Positions 17,085 through 25,727 of a DNA stretch of 64,000 bases are shown here, piece by piece (the first letter of the stretch is position 1; each line of letters starts with the position of its first letter). Source of the stretch: Sideroxydans lithotrophicus ES-1 (GTDB lineage: Bacteria > Pseudomonadota > Gammaproteobacteria > Burkholderiales > Gallionellaceae); contig NC_013959.1 in assembly GCF_000025705.1 (NCBI RefSeq), positions 1,231,063-1,295,062 of the forward strand, in the 5' to 3' direction. The notes under the pieces are model-generated. The model had not been told where the DNA came from and did no database searches. It saw only the letters and a list, made by a program, of their open reading frames with translations. Both the position numbers and the translations under genes were made by a program.

Positions 17085-18920
17085 ATGCTGGACTGGAAAG
17101 ACGGACAGCCATTTTCCAATCGCTTTGGCGATGTGTACTTCTCCACCGATTCCGGCCAGGAAGAGACGCGGCACGTCTTTTTGCAGGGCAATCGCCTGGC
17201 TGAGCGTTACGCGGCGTTGTCGGAGGGGGAGAGCATCTGCATCGGCGAGACGGGCTTTGGCACCGGGCTGAATTTTCTTTGTGCATGGCAGCTGTTCGAG
17301 CAGGTAGCGCCGCAGGGCGCGAGCCTGGATTTCTTCAGCATCGAGAAATTTCCATTAAACAATGACGAACTTCGTGGAGCATTGGCGCTGTGGCCGGAAT
17401 TGCACATGCAAGCCGAGGCGCTACTGGCTTGCTGGCATCGTCGTGTGCCGGGCTGGAACCGCTGGAGTATTGCCGGTGGTCGGGTGCGATTGACTCTGGC
17501 GATTTGCGATGTGGCACACGCCTTGCCGGAACTTCTTGCCGGCTGTGCAGATGCCTGGTTCCTTGACGGTTTCTCGCCGGCGAAGAATCCCGATATGTGG
17601 AGCGAGACGGTACTGGCGAATATCGCCCGTGCCTCGCACGAGGGAACGACCCTGGCAAGCTACACCAGTGCGGGTTGGGTGCGGCGCGGTTTGTTGCAGG
17701 CCGGATTCGCGGTGGATAGGGTGGCAGGTTTCGGGCGCAAGCGCGAGATGATAAGAGGGCAATTGAATGCTGCCGCAGTTTCCAGGCCAAGAGGAAAGAC
17801 GCCGCGTACAGCTCTCGTCATCGGCGGTGGCATCGCGGGTTGTGCTGCTGCGCACGCCTTGGCTCAGCGCGACATCGACGTCATATTGATCGAGCGTGCC
17901 CCGCAACTTGCTGCCGCCGCTTCCGGTAATCCGCGCGGCATATTGCATGCGCGCTTCGGTGCCAGCGATAATCCCTTGCACCGTTTCGTGCTGGCAGCAT
18001 ACGGCCATGCCTTGGCACTGCTGGATGAGGTCGTGCCGGTGGATGGTGCAATGCGTGCTGAGTGCGGCCTACTGCAATTGGCGGCGACCGATGCCGAAGC
18101 AAAACGCATCGGCAGATTCTCAGCACAGGAATGGCCTGCGCATGTGTTGCAAACGGTGGATGCGGCCCGGGCAACTGAATTGGCTGGAATGACAATGTTG
18201 CATGGCGGCCTGTGGTTCCCCGCGGGCGGCTGGGTGGTGCCGCCGCAAGTCTGCGCACGCCTGACTGATCATCCGCGCATCACGCAGCGTCTTGCTTGCG
18301 AAGTCACTTCCCTGGAGCGAACCGGCTCCGGTTGGTGCGCCAGCGGCGAGGGATTTGTCATTGAAGCTGAGCAGATGGTGGTGTGTTGTGGACATCTGGC
18401 GAAGAATTTGAGCCAGTTCAAGGCTTTTGCGCTGCAAGCCGTGCGCGGCCAGATCAGCGAGATTCCTGCAACGGCAGCAAGCGAAAAGTTGAAATCTGTT
18501 CTGTGTGCCGAAGGGTACTGTGCACCGGCAGCGGCAGGGCGGCATGTGGTCGGGGCGACCACCACCTTTGACGATGCGGAGGCGGACTTGCGCGATGCGG
18601 ACCATATGGACAACATCTCGAAACTCAAGGTTTTCATGCCGACGCTCTATCAAGCCTTGGGCACCGTTGATGCCGCCCAGTTATCCGGTCGAGCCGGGGT
18701 GCGTTGCTCGACACCGGGTGCGACGCCGCTGGTCGGCGAGGTCGAGTCAGGGTTGTATTGCAGTCTTGCGCATGGCACACGCGGTCTGCTCACCGCCGGC
18801 ATCTCGGGTGAGGTGGTCGCCGCGGCGATGTGCGGGCAACTGCCGCCGTTGCCGCAATCGCTGCTGGAAGCATTGGCACCGTTGCCAAGAACGGGAAATA
18901 AAGGACAATATGCAGCATGA
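17085..18920 (+). CDS. mnmC: Bifunctional tRNA mnm5s2U34 modification enzyme MnmC
   Basis: The 611 residues combine both MnmC activities. The N-terminal SAM-dependent methyltransferase has GETGFGTGLNFLCAW and DAWFLDGFSPAKNPDMWS; it makes mnm5 from nm5 at tRNA wobble U34. The C-terminal FAD-dependent oxidoreductase, starting near ALVIGGGIAGCAAAHALA, removes the carboxymethyl group of cmnm5. ATG at 17085 is chosen because the frame's earlier GTG (17022) lies before a terminator-like hairpin and homologues begin close to DWKDGQP. The stop overlaps the next start (ATGA). The TusE-like protein in this window belongs to the same wobble-uridine pathway. Confidence 0.94.
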   Translation: MLDWKDGQPFSNRFGDVYFSTDSGQEETRHVFLQGNRLAERYAALSEGESICIGETGFGTGLNFLCAWQLFEQVAPQGASLDFFSIEKFPLNNDELRGALALWPELHMQAEALLACWHRRVPGWNRWSIAGGRVRLTLAICDVAHALPELLAGCADAWFLDGFSPAKNPDMWSETVLANIARASHEGTTLASYTSAGWVRRGLLQAGFAVDRVAGFGRKREMIRGQLNAAAVSRPRGKTPRTALVIGGGIAGCAAAHALAQRDIDVILIERAPQLAAAASGNPRGILHARFGASDNPLHRFVLAAYGHALALLDEVVPVDGAMRAECGLLQLAATDAEAKRIGRFSAQEWPAHVLQTVDAARATELAGMTMLHGGLWFPAGGWVVPPQVCARLTDHPRITQRLACEVTSLERTGSGWCASGEGFVIEAEQMVVCCGHLAKNLSQFKAFALQAVRGQISEIPATAASEKLKSVLCAEGYCAPAAAGRHVVGATTTFDDAEADLRDADHMDNISKLKVFMPTLYQALGTVDAAQLSGRAGVRCSTPGATPLVGEVESGLYCSLAHGTRGLLTAGISGEVVAAAMCGQLPPLPQSLLEALAPLPRTGNKGQYAA

Positions 18921-19780
18921 AAAGAATGCCTTCCCCTGAATGTCCCGAAATACGTGCCGGCCAATCCATTGAATTGTTGAAGGAGCTGCACATCCTGACG
19001 CGCGATGGCAAGATGAACCAGGATTCGCGCCGCAAGCTGAAGCAGGTGTACCACCTGTATCAATTCATCGAGCCGCTGCTGCAAGAAGTCCGCAATGAGA
19101 AGGGGGCGCTTACGCTGGTGGATCACGGGGCGGGCAAGTCGTATCTGGGGTTTATTCTGTACGACTTGTTTTTCAAAGCACTGAAAGATGCTTCGCACAT
19201 CTACGGCATCGAGACGCGTGAAGAACTGGTGATGCATTCGCGCGAGCTGGCGCAGCAGCTGGGGTTCGGCGGCATGTCGTTCCTGAACCTGTCGGTGGCG
19301 GAGTCCATCGTGTCGGACAAGTTACCGACCGGAGTGGATGTGGTGACGGCGCTACATGCCTGCGATACGGCGACCGACGACGCCATCAATTTCGCCCTGA
19401 AGAAGCATGCGCAGTTCATTGTGCTGGTGCCGTGTTGCCAGGCCGAGGTGGCGGCGGCATTGCGCAAGAACAAGGGCAGGCAACTGGCAAAGGATGCGCT
19501 CACCGAGCTGTGGCGGCATCCCATTCATACGCGCGAATTCGGCAGCCACCTGACCAATGTGTTGCGCTGCCTGCAATTGGAGGCGCACGGCTACCAGGTG
19601 ACGGTCACTGAGCTGGTAGGATGGGAGCATTCGATGAAGAACGAACTTATCATTGCCAGCTATAAAGATCTGCCGCGCAAGCGGGCGGCTGATCGGCTGA
19701 ATGAAGTGCTCCACAGCGTGGGGCTGGAAGAGATGAAGGGTAGATTTTTTACGGAGCAAGACGATGCAGATCAGCAATGA
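18917..19780 (+). CDS. SAM-dependent methyltransferase, METTL25/RRNAD1-like domain
   Basis: The 287-residue protein carries a class I methyltransferase domain with VDHGAGKSYLGFILY as the SAM-binding motif I. ALHACDTATDDAI and VLVPCCQAEV follow, both characteristic of the Methyltransf_32 group. The substrate is unknown; the group has been linked to RNA or protein targets. It starts within the mnmC stop (ATGA), hinting at RNA modification by association, and its 3' end overlaps the truncated haemoglobin gene by 17 bases. All three are probably co-translated. Confidence 0.86.
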   Translation: MKRMPSPECPEIRAGQSIELLKELHILTRDGKMNQDSRRKLKQVYHLYQFIEPLLQEVRNEKGALTLVDHGAGKSYLGFILYDLFFKALKDASHIYGIETREELVMHSRELAQQLGFGGMSFLNLSVAESIVSDKLPTGVDVVTALHACDTATDDAINFALKKHAQFIVLVPCCQAEVAAALRKNKGRQLAKDALTELWRHPIHTREFGSHLTNVLRCLQLEAHGYQVTVTELVGWEHSMKNELIIASYKDLPRKRAADRLNEVLHSVGLEEMKGRFFTEQDDADQQ

Positions 19781-20168
19781 CAAGCGCTCGCACTACGAGC
19801 GCATCGGTGGCGAAGCAAAGGTGAGGGAGCTGGTACAGCGCTTCTATCATTTGATGGACGAGTTGCCCGAGGCCCATGGTGTGCGCAAGATGCACGGTGC
19901 CAGCCTGAAAGGTTCGGAAGACAAACTGTTCATGTTCCTGTCGGGCTGGATGGGCGGGCCGCAACTGTTCGTGGAGAAGTTCGGCCACCCGGCGCTGCGC
20001 ATGCGTCATATGCCTTTCGCTATCGGGAAAACCGAGCGCGATCAATGGCTGTTGTGCATGGGGCAGGCGCTGGATGAAGTGGTTGAAGAAGAGGCATTGC
20101 GCAATGAGCTCAAGGCGGCCTTCATCAAGGTGGCCGATTTCATGCGCAATCAGTCTGAAGAAGACTGA
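19764..20168 (+). CDS. Group II truncated haemoglobin (TrHbO type)
   Basis: The 134 residues show the group II pattern: YERIGGEAKVRELVQRFY with the B10 Tyr, LFMFLSGWMGGPQLF, and HPALRMRHMPFAIG with the proximal His. ERDQWLLCM supplies the Trp at G8 typical of this group. Such globins bind O2 tightly and are linked to redox, NO or peroxide chemistry. The gene overlaps the preceding methyltransferase by 17 bases and its 3' end overlaps the convergent ylqF by 19 bases. Confidence 0.92.
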   Translation: MQISNDKRSHYERIGGEAKVRELVQRFYHLMDELPEAHGVRKMHGASLKGSEDKLFMFLSGWMGGPQLFVEKFGHPALRMRHMPFAIGKTERDQWLLCMGQALDEVVEEEALRNELKAAFIKVADFMRNQSEED

Positions 20169-21055
20169 TCGTTGTCTGTATCTGCTTTGCCTGGTGTCGT
20201 CGTACGCAACATTTCGGCACGCGTTGCCGGGGTTTCCAGACTGATGCGACCCAGCGCGCCTGTGCGATAGTCCTGCAACAAGGTCATCGCTGCCTTTTCC
20301 AGGTCGAATTCCTTGCCGCGGATGCGGTAGCCGCGTTGTTTGGCGATGGCCTCGATCAATGCGTAACCATCCATGCCTTCCAATGGGAACTTGTAGCGTG
20401 CCAGCAGCAGGTTCGGATAACGTGCCAGCAGCAGGTCGCCCAGGAAGGCGGCGACCTCTTCGTCGATGATGGCATTGCGGCCGATGCTGTGGCTGGCGGC
20501 AAGCATGAGGCCGTCGCTTTCGAATTCGATTTTCGGCCACATCAATCCGGGCGTGTCGATCAGGATAGTGTGGTCGTTGAGGTCGAAGCTCTGCTGGTTC
20601 TTGGTGATGGCGGGCTCGTCGCCTACCGCGACCGCACGGCGCTTGAGCAGGGTGTTCATCAGCGTGGATTTGCCGACGTTGGGGATGCCCATGATCATGA
20701 TGCGCAGCGGCTTCAGCGGTGTGCCGCGATGCGGGGCGAGCGGCAGGCACAGTTTTGGGATCTTCGCGGCATCGCCCGCTTTCTTGCAGGACAGCGCGAC
20801 GGCCTGCACGCCCTCCTGTTCGTTGTAGTGATCCAGCCAGGCCTGTGTCGCCGCCGGATCGGCAAGATCGGTCTTGTTCAGCACCTTGAGGCATGGCCGT
20901 TGGCGATGCAGGCGCAATTCGCGAATCATCGGGTTGCTACCCGCTTCCGGCACGCGTGCATCCAGCACCTCGATGACCACATCGATGCGTGCCATGGTCT
21001 CGGCCGCCTTCTTGCGGGCTGAGGTCATGTGTCCGGGGAACCATTGGATGGCCAT
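20150..21055 (-). CDS. ylqF: Ribosome biogenesis GTPase YlqF/RbgA
   Basis: The 301 residues show a circularly permuted GTPase: the NKTD (G4) motif comes before [10 protein letters not shown] (G1), and DTPGLMWPK (G3) follows. The N terminus MAIQWFPGHMTSARKK is the RbgA signature. RbgA acts late in 50S subunit assembly. The start at 21055 is chosen from this N terminus with AAGGA upstream; the frame remains open to 21130. Its stop lies inside the 3' end of the convergent globin gene. The divergent gene is fumarase. Confidence 0.94.
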   Translation of the reverse strand: MAIQWFPGHMTSARKKAAETMARIDVVIEVLDARVPEAGSNPMIRELRLHRQRPCLKVLNKTDLADPAATQAWLDHYNEQEGVQAVALSCKKAGDAAKIPKLCLPLAPHRGTPLKPLRIMIMGIPNVGKSTLMNTLLKRRAVAVGDEPAITKNQQSFDLNDHTILIDTPGLMWPKIEFESDGLMLAASHSIGRNAIIDEEVAAFLGDLLLARYPNLLLARYKFPLEGMDGYALIEAIAKQRGYRIRGKEFDLEKAAMTLLQDYRTGALGRISLETPATRAEMLRTTTPGKADTDNDQSSSD

Positions 21056-21153
21056 GGGATGAAGTCCTTGAAAACAGGCGCGCATTCTAACTGTTATTTG
21101 ACGCTGACTGTCCCCGCTCCCATAATCCATGCGTAATTACCGGGAGCTCAATC

Positions 21154-22674
21154 ATGGCTATCATCCGCCAACAGGATTTCATCGACAGCATCGCCGACGC
21201 ATTGCAATTCATCTCCTACTATCACCCGCAGGACTATGTGCAGGCCGTCGCTGCAGCCTACCAGCGCGAGGAATCCCCTGCCGCCAAGGATGCGATGGCG
21301 CAGATACTGACCAATTCACGCATGTGCGCGATGGGCAAGCGGCCGATCTGCCAGGATACCGGTATCGTGGTGGCCTTCGTGCGGATCGGGATGGATGTGC
21401 GCTGGGAAGACGCAACCATGAGCGTCACCGAGATGGTGAATGCCGGGGTACGCAAGGCTTACCTGCTGCCGGACAACGTATTGCGCGCTTCGATCGTGAG
21501 CGAACCGGCGGGCAGGCGCAAGAATACCGGCGACAACACGCCGGCCGTGGTGCATTTTGAGGTCGTGCCGGGGGACAGGGTGGATGTGCGCATCGCCGCC
21601 AAAGGGGGTGGCTCCGAGAATAAATCGCGTTTTGCCATGCTCAATCCCGGCGACGATGTGGTGGAATGGGTGGTGAATCAACTGCCGGGCATGGGGGCAG
21701 GCTGGTGTCCGCCGGGACAACTCGGCATCGGCATCGGCGGCACGGCTGAGAAAGCCTTGTTGCTGGCCAAGGAATCGCTGATGGAAGACATCGACATGAC
21801 CGCGCTGAAGGCGCGCGGGGCGAAGAACCGTATCGAGGAATTGCGCATCGAGATCTACGACAAGGTCAACGCGCTGGGCATCGGCGCGCAGGGCCTGGGC
21901 GGGCTGACCACGGTGCTGGACGTGAAGATACTGGATTACCCGACCCATGCGGCCTCCAAGCCCATCGCCATCATCCCGAACTGCGCCGCGACAAGGCATG
22001 TCCATTTCGAGCTGGATGGCCACGGGGTGGCAAGCTTCACGCCGCCGAACATCGCCGACTATCCCGATGTGCATTGGCATCCGGCGGCGGATGCGCGGCG
22101 CGTGAATCTGGATACGGTGACGCGGGCCGACATCGCGCAATGGAAACCCGGCGACACCTTGCTGCTTTCCGGCAAGCTGCTCACCGGCCGCGATGCAGCC
22201 CACAAGCGCATGGTGGAGATGCTGGCCAAAGGCGAGAAACTGCCGGTCGATTTCAACGGTCGTTTCATCTACTACGTCGGCCCGGTCGACCCGGTACGCG
22301 ACGAAGTGGTCGGCCCTGCTGGACCAACAACAGCCACGCGCATGGACAAGTTCACCGAGACCATGCTGGCGCAAACCGGACTCATCGGCATGGTGGGCAA
22401 GGCCGAGCGCGGCAAGACCGGCCTTGAGGCGATCAAGAAACACGGAGCCGTGTATCTCATCGCGATCGGCGGAGCGGCCTATCTGGTGGCGCAGGCGATC
22501 AAGGCGGCTAAGGTGGTTGCGTTTGCCGATCTCGGCATGGAGGCGATCTACGAATTTGTGGTGCAGGATATGCCGGTGACGGTGGCGGTGGATGTGAATG
22601 GGACTTCGGTGCATGAGACGGGGCCGAAGGAGTGGCAGGGGAGGATTGCGGGGATTCCAGTGAAGGTGGTGTAA
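21154..22674 (+). CDS. fumA: Fumarate hydratase, class I (Fe-S)
   Basis: The 506-residue single chain joins the alpha and beta parts of class I fumarases. GKRPICQDTGIVVAF and AIIPNCAATRHVHFEL carry cluster-ligand Cys residues, and KGGGSENKSRFAML and GLGGLTTVLDVKI are conserved. The beta part begins around PPNIADYPD and includes KRMVEMLAKGEKLP. The enzyme interconverts fumarate and malate in the TCA cycle and is sensitive to oxygen because of its [4Fe-4S] cluster. It stands alone, facing away from ylqF. Confidence 0.95.
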   Translation: MAIIRQQDFIDSIADALQFISYYHPQDYVQAVAAAYQREESPAAKDAMAQILTNSRMCAMGKRPICQDTGIVVAFVRIGMDVRWEDATMSVTEMVNAGVRKAYLLPDNVLRASIVSEPAGRRKNTGDNTPAVVHFEVVPGDRVDVRIAAKGGGSENKSRFAMLNPGDDVVEWVVNQLPGMGAGWCPPGQLGIGIGGTAEKALLLAKESLMEDIDMTALKARGAKNRIEELRIEIYDKVNALGIGAQGLGGLTTVLDVKILDYPTHAASKPIAIIPNCAATRHVHFELDGHGVASFTPPNIADYPDVHWHPAADARRVNLDTVTRADIAQWKPGDTLLLSGKLLTGRDAAHKRMVEMLAKGEKLPVDFNGRFIYYVGPVDPVRDEVVGPAGPTTATRMDKFTETMLAQTGLIGMVGKAERGKTGLEAIKKHGAVYLIAIGGAAYLVAQAIKAAKVVAFADLGMEAIYEFVVQDMPVTVAVDVNGTSVHETGPKEWQGRIAGIPVKVV

Positions 22675-22717
22675 CCTTAGTATCAAGAGGATTGTCATCA
22701 AAAATACGTGAGGTTTT

Positions 22718-22975
22718 ATGAGACTTTTATTGCGCGCTTTTTTGCTTCTTTCGATTGTTGGCCTCATGGCAGGCTGTGATTCGGGCAATGACACCTTCAC
22801 TCTCTATCGCAACAGCGTTATGGACGAAAACATGCGAATTCATGTTGCTTCGTTTAATTCAACTGACGGTGAGGCTTATAACAGGGAGAACTGTCAGCAA
22901 GCGCAGCAGCTTTTTCAAGCTCAACCCGGAGTAAGAACTAAGTTCTGGTGTGAGAAGGGTGTGTTTAGGAAGTGA
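22718..22975 (+). CDS. Small putative lipoprotein, unknown function
   Basis: The 85-residue product begins with a lipoprotein signal (MRLLLRAFLLLSIVGLMAGC); the lipobox is LMAGC with Cys20. The mature part is short, polar and has two more Cys residues (in NRENCQQ and FWCEKG) that could form a disulphide. No known family is evident. It lies 43 bases after fumarase and immediately upstream of a large palindromic element. Confidence 0.65.
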   Translation: MRLLLRAFLLLSIVGLMAGCDSGNDTFTLYRNSVMDENMRIHVASFNSTDGEAYNRENCQQAQQLFQAQPGVRTKFWCEKGVFRK

Positions 22976-23026
22976 GTAAATGTAGCAAGCGTAGGAGGGG
23001 TAGAGCGTAGCGCTACCCAGCGGAAA

Positions 23027-23595
23027 CCGTCGGGGGTAGCCCGACAGCTAGTCACTTTTTCTTGCTTCGCCAAAGAAAAAGTAACCAAAAAGAAGGCGAC
23101 CCCGGTGCGCCGCCCACTTTGTGGGTTCCCTGCGTTGCTCGAACGTCCGGGCCTCCTCATAAACTCGCACGATCCGCTGCGCGGCCACGTGCTCGAACAT
23201 ATTCGTCGGACTACTCCCGGCCGTTCTGCGCTACTCGGCGGCGTACAGGGGACGGTAAGGCAAAGCGGTTTTGTGTGCGCTTTGCGCACACTTCTTGTTT
23301 TTTGGGCGAGGCGGGCATTGCCCGCCTCGCTGGTTTTGGGGTTGGGGTTTTGCAGTTCCATCCCCTGTGCGCCGCCTCGAAAGGCTGTAAACAAGCGGAG
23401 ATTTAGGCGAGCACTGTTCGAGCTCCGCGGTGGGGCACGTTTTGTGTGCCCCGCTAGGGCGAGTTGCGCAGCCCCGCTTGTTTGCAGACTTTCGAGGGAA
23501 CCCACGAAGTGGGCGGCAAACCGGGGGCGACTTCTTTGGGTTACCTTTCTTGGCAAGACAAGAAAGGTAACTAGCTGTCGGGCTACCCCCGACGG
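23027..23595. repeat. Palindromic repeat element with nested inverted repeats
   Basis: About 570 bases bounded by inverted arms of roughly 100 bases (23027-23130 and 23496-23595). The arms share CCGTCGGGGGTAGCCCGACA at the outer ends and CGCCCACTT-x-GTGGGTTCCC at the inner ends. Inside lie a second inverted pair (23236-23255 with 23358-23376), a perfect 11-bp hairpin (23306-23330) and smaller ones. Open frames cross it on both strands, but all are by-products of the GC-rich palindrome. Similar AAGAAGGCG-flanked elements are, from memory, dispersed in betaproteobacterial genomes; copy number here cannot be tested. The gap 22976-23791 holds no gene. Confidence 0.85.
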
Positions 23596-23634
23596 TGTTG
23601 ATTTTAAATTTGAAAACCTGCGGGCTGCGCCCAT

Positions 23635-23659
23635 CCTTCGACAAGCTCAGGACGAACGG
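23635..23659. repeat. Short dispersed-repeat motif
   Basis: The 25-base motif opens CCTTCGACAAGCTCAGGACG and ends in AACGG. The same core, often read on the other strand as CCTGAGCTTGTCGAAGG, is familiar as an interspersed element in many bacterial genomes. Here it lies just outside the palindromic element and about 130 bases before ffs. Confidence 0.5.
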
Positions 23660-23791
23660 TCCGTGTAGCGCTTCTCCCGACCAGCATCGGCGCATGGGGC
23701 ATGCTCCCATGGATTTATCCCCGCTTTTCGACTATCATGGCGTCCTGTTTTCAGGCAGTTTCTGGCCTGCAAAACTCAGATTTTACGAATT

Positions 23792-23887
23792 GGCGGGTCT
23801 CCCCGCATTGCACTTTGGTGAACCTGGTCAGGTCCGGAAGGAAGCAGCCACAGCCAAGCGGTGCAAGTGCCGGGGGTAAGGCTCGCC
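23792..23887 (+). ncRNA. ffs: 4.5S RNA of the signal recognition particle
   Basis: The invariant SRP RNA apical core is present (GGTCAGGTCCGGAAGGAAGC, then AGCC), and the ends pair (GGCGGG at the 5' end with CTCGCC at the 3' end, one G-U). The length of about 96 bases is slightly below that of E. coli (114). It binds Ffh and targets membrane proteins co-translationally. It lies directly upstream of dnaX. Exact ends are estimated from the terminal helix. Confidence 0.92.
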
Positions 23888-23938
23888 TCCTTATTTATCG
23901 AGGGTGTCACACTCGACAGGCAGGAGGGTGTAGGGCGT

Positions 23939-25552
23939 ATGTCAGCGACTTCAGTGCTAGCGCGCAAATGGCGCCCCAGAAACTTCGCCCAATTGGCCGG
24001 GCAGGAACACGTCGTGCAGGCGCTGACCAATGCGCTGACGCAGAACCGCCTGCATCATGCCTATCTCTTCACCGGCACGCGCGGCGTAGGCAAGACCACC
24101 ATCGCGCGCATCTTCGCCAAATCCCTGAACTGCGAGACCGGTGTAACGGCTACACCGTGCGGGGTGTGCGGTGCCTGTACCGAGATCGACAGCGGTCGTT
24201 TCGTCGACCTGATCGAACTGGACGCGGCATCCAACACCCAGGTCGACAACATGCGCGAGCTGCTGGAGAGTGCGCTGTATGCGCCGACCAGCGGGCGTTT
24301 CAAGGTGTACATCATCGACGAAGTGCATATGCTGTCGAAATCGGCCTTCAATGCGATGTTGAAGACGCTGGAAGAGCCGCCGTCGCATGTGAAGTTCATC
24401 CTGGCCACCACCGACCCGCAAAAAATCCCGGTCACCGTACTGTCACGCTGTCTGCAGTTCAACCTCAAGCAACTGCCGCCAGCGTTGATCCTGACCCATC
24501 TGCAATACGTGCTGGGGCAGGAGAACATCCCGTTCGAGATCGGTGCGCTGAATCTGGTGGCGCGTGCCGCGCAAGGCAGCATGCGTGACGCTTTGAGCCT
24601 GTTGGACCAGGCCATCGCCTATTCGTCCGGCAAGGTGGACGAGGCGTTGGTACGTACCATGCTGGGCGCGATTGACCAGGGTTACCTGTTTGACCTGTTG
24701 CAAATGCTGCGCGTCGAGGACGGTGCCGGGCTGTTGCGCATTGCCGACGATATGGCCATGCGCAGCCTGGCATTCGAAGCGGCATTGCAGGATCTGGCAA
24801 CGCTGCTGCACCGCATCGCGCTGGCGCAGACCATTCCAAATGCCATCGCAGAGGATGAGCCGGAGCGTGCGCGCTTGTTTGAACTGGCGCAGCAGTTCAC
24901 TCCCGAAGAGATTCAATTGAATTACCAGATCGCCATCCACGGGCGCAACGAAATCGATCTCGCACCGGACGAATATGCCGGATTCACCATGACGTTGCTG
25001 CGCATGCTGGCCTTTGCTCCGCAAGGTGCAAAGGCGAGTGCCGGCCAGGGTGCGCCGAAACCTGCACCGGTAACAGTGCCCAGGGCAGCGCCAGCTGCGG
25101 CTGAATATGTGGCTGCGGAACCGGTGCCCGCGATGCAGTCAGCGTCTGTGCGGACTGTCGAAAGCGGTACCGATCTGGACTGGAATACCCTGTTGTCGCA
25201 ACTCAATTTGCAAGGTATGGCGCGCGAACTGGCGAAGAATAGTGTGCTGGCGAGCTTTGGCGATAGCCGTGTGGTGCTGAATCTCGCACCGCAACACAAG
25301 CACCTGCAAAGCAATAAAATTGCACAGGAAAAGCTGCAGGCGGCGTTGAGCGACTATTTCGTCAAGCCGATCAAATTGACGGTGGAACTTGGGGCAGAGA
25401 AGAATGCCGCCACCCCTGCCGCCGTCGAGCAGCAAGAAAAGCAGACGCGCCAGCAGCAGGCAGAAGAAGCAATCAGGCAGGATAGCTTCGTGCGCGAAGC
25501 ACAAGTTCACTTGGGTGCGCAGGTGATCGAAAATTCGATCAGGCCCATATAA
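23939..25552 (+). CDS. dnaX: DNA polymerase III subunit tau/gamma
   Basis: The 537 residues start MSATSVLARKWRPRNF and contain a clamp-loader AAA+ module: Walker A GTRGVGKTT, a four-Cys zinc site (CETG ... CGVCGAC), Walker B with DEVH, and the SRC finger. A proline/alanine linker follows around residues 365-420, then a C-terminal domain. The E. coli slippery A AAA AAG was not found at the place where a gamma form would be made; the one six-A run, near codon 161, is inside the conserved AAA+ core. An earlier in-frame GTG (23861) lies inside ffs and is rejected. Confidence 0.96.
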   Translation: MSATSVLARKWRPRNFAQLAGQEHVVQALTNALTQNRLHHAYLFTGTRGVGKTTIARIFAKSLNCETGVTATPCGVCGACTEIDSGRFVDLIELDAASNTQVDNMRELLESALYAPTSGRFKVYIIDEVHMLSKSAFNAMLKTLEEPPSHVKFILATTDPQKIPVTVLSRCLQFNLKQLPPALILTHLQYVLGQENIPFEIGALNLVARAAQGSMRDALSLLDQAIAYSSGKVDEALVRTMLGAIDQGYLFDLLQMLRVEDGAGLLRIADDMAMRSLAFEAALQDLATLLHRIALAQTIPNAIAEDEPERARLFELAQQFTPEEIQLNYQIAIHGRNEIDLAPDEYAGFTMTLLRMLAFAPQGAKASAGQGAPKPAPVTVPRAAPAAAEYVAAEPVPAMQSASVRTVESGTDLDWNTLLSQLNLQGMARELAKNSVLASFGDSRVVLNLAPQHKHLQSNKIAQEKLQAALSDYFVKPIKLTVELGAEKNAATPAAVEQQEKQTRQQQAEEAIRQDSFVREAQVHLGAQVIENSIRPI

Positions 25553-25553
25553 T

Positions 25554-25588
25554 AAATGATGTAAGGAGCATACTCCTTACATCATTTT
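25554..25588 (+). terminator. Perfect 15-bp hairpin after dnaX
   Basis: AAATGATGTAAGGAG pairs perfectly with CTCCTTACATCATTT around a CATA loop, and a further T follows. It begins two bases after the dnaX stop. A long U-run is missing, so it may be a terminator, a processing site or an RNA-stability element rather than a strong stop. Confidence 0.6.
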
Positions 25589-25596
25589 CCTCGCCT

Positions 25597-25683
25597 CCGT
25601 ACCCCTCTGGAGGAACGACTAGCCATTCGACTAAGCCCGCAAGCGGGCAAGTCGCTGGTTATCCCAGAGGGCGAGGGGTACGG
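25597..25683. other. Structured spacer between dnaX and ybaB
   Basis: CCGTACCCCTC (25597-25607) pairs perfectly with GAGGGGTACGG (25673-25683). CCCTCTGG can instead pair with CCAGAGGG (25664-25671), giving two competing stems. Inside, a nested hairpin (CGACT ... GCCCGC-AA-GCGGGC ... AGTCG) is also perfect. The whole folds as one long imperfect hairpin just before the ybaB ribosome-binding site. It may be a regulatory RNA element or a small repeated element. Confidence 0.55.
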
Positions 25684-25727
25684 TAAGTCGCGATGCGGGA
25701 TTTTGAATTTTTTCGGAGGAAGTGGAA

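Noticed and set aside
16604-17191. 195-codon minus-strand frame across the PsiF gene
   Set aside because: Its repeats are simply the antisense of the PsiF repeats; the plus-strand gene has a signal peptide and ribosome-binding site.
23105-23710. Long open frames on both strands in the 23 kb region
   Set aside because: They follow the arms and hairpins of the palindromic element, conflict with each other and show no domain; homologous frames are likely misannotations.
23861-23938. Upstream GTG start for dnaX
   Set aside because: It lies within ffs; homologues start at MSATSVLARKWRP, at 23939.
24418-24430. Six-A run in dnaX as a programmed frameshift site
   Set aside because: It lies near codon 161 in the conserved AAA+ core, far upstream of where gamma would end, and does not fit the X XXY YYZ pattern in frame.
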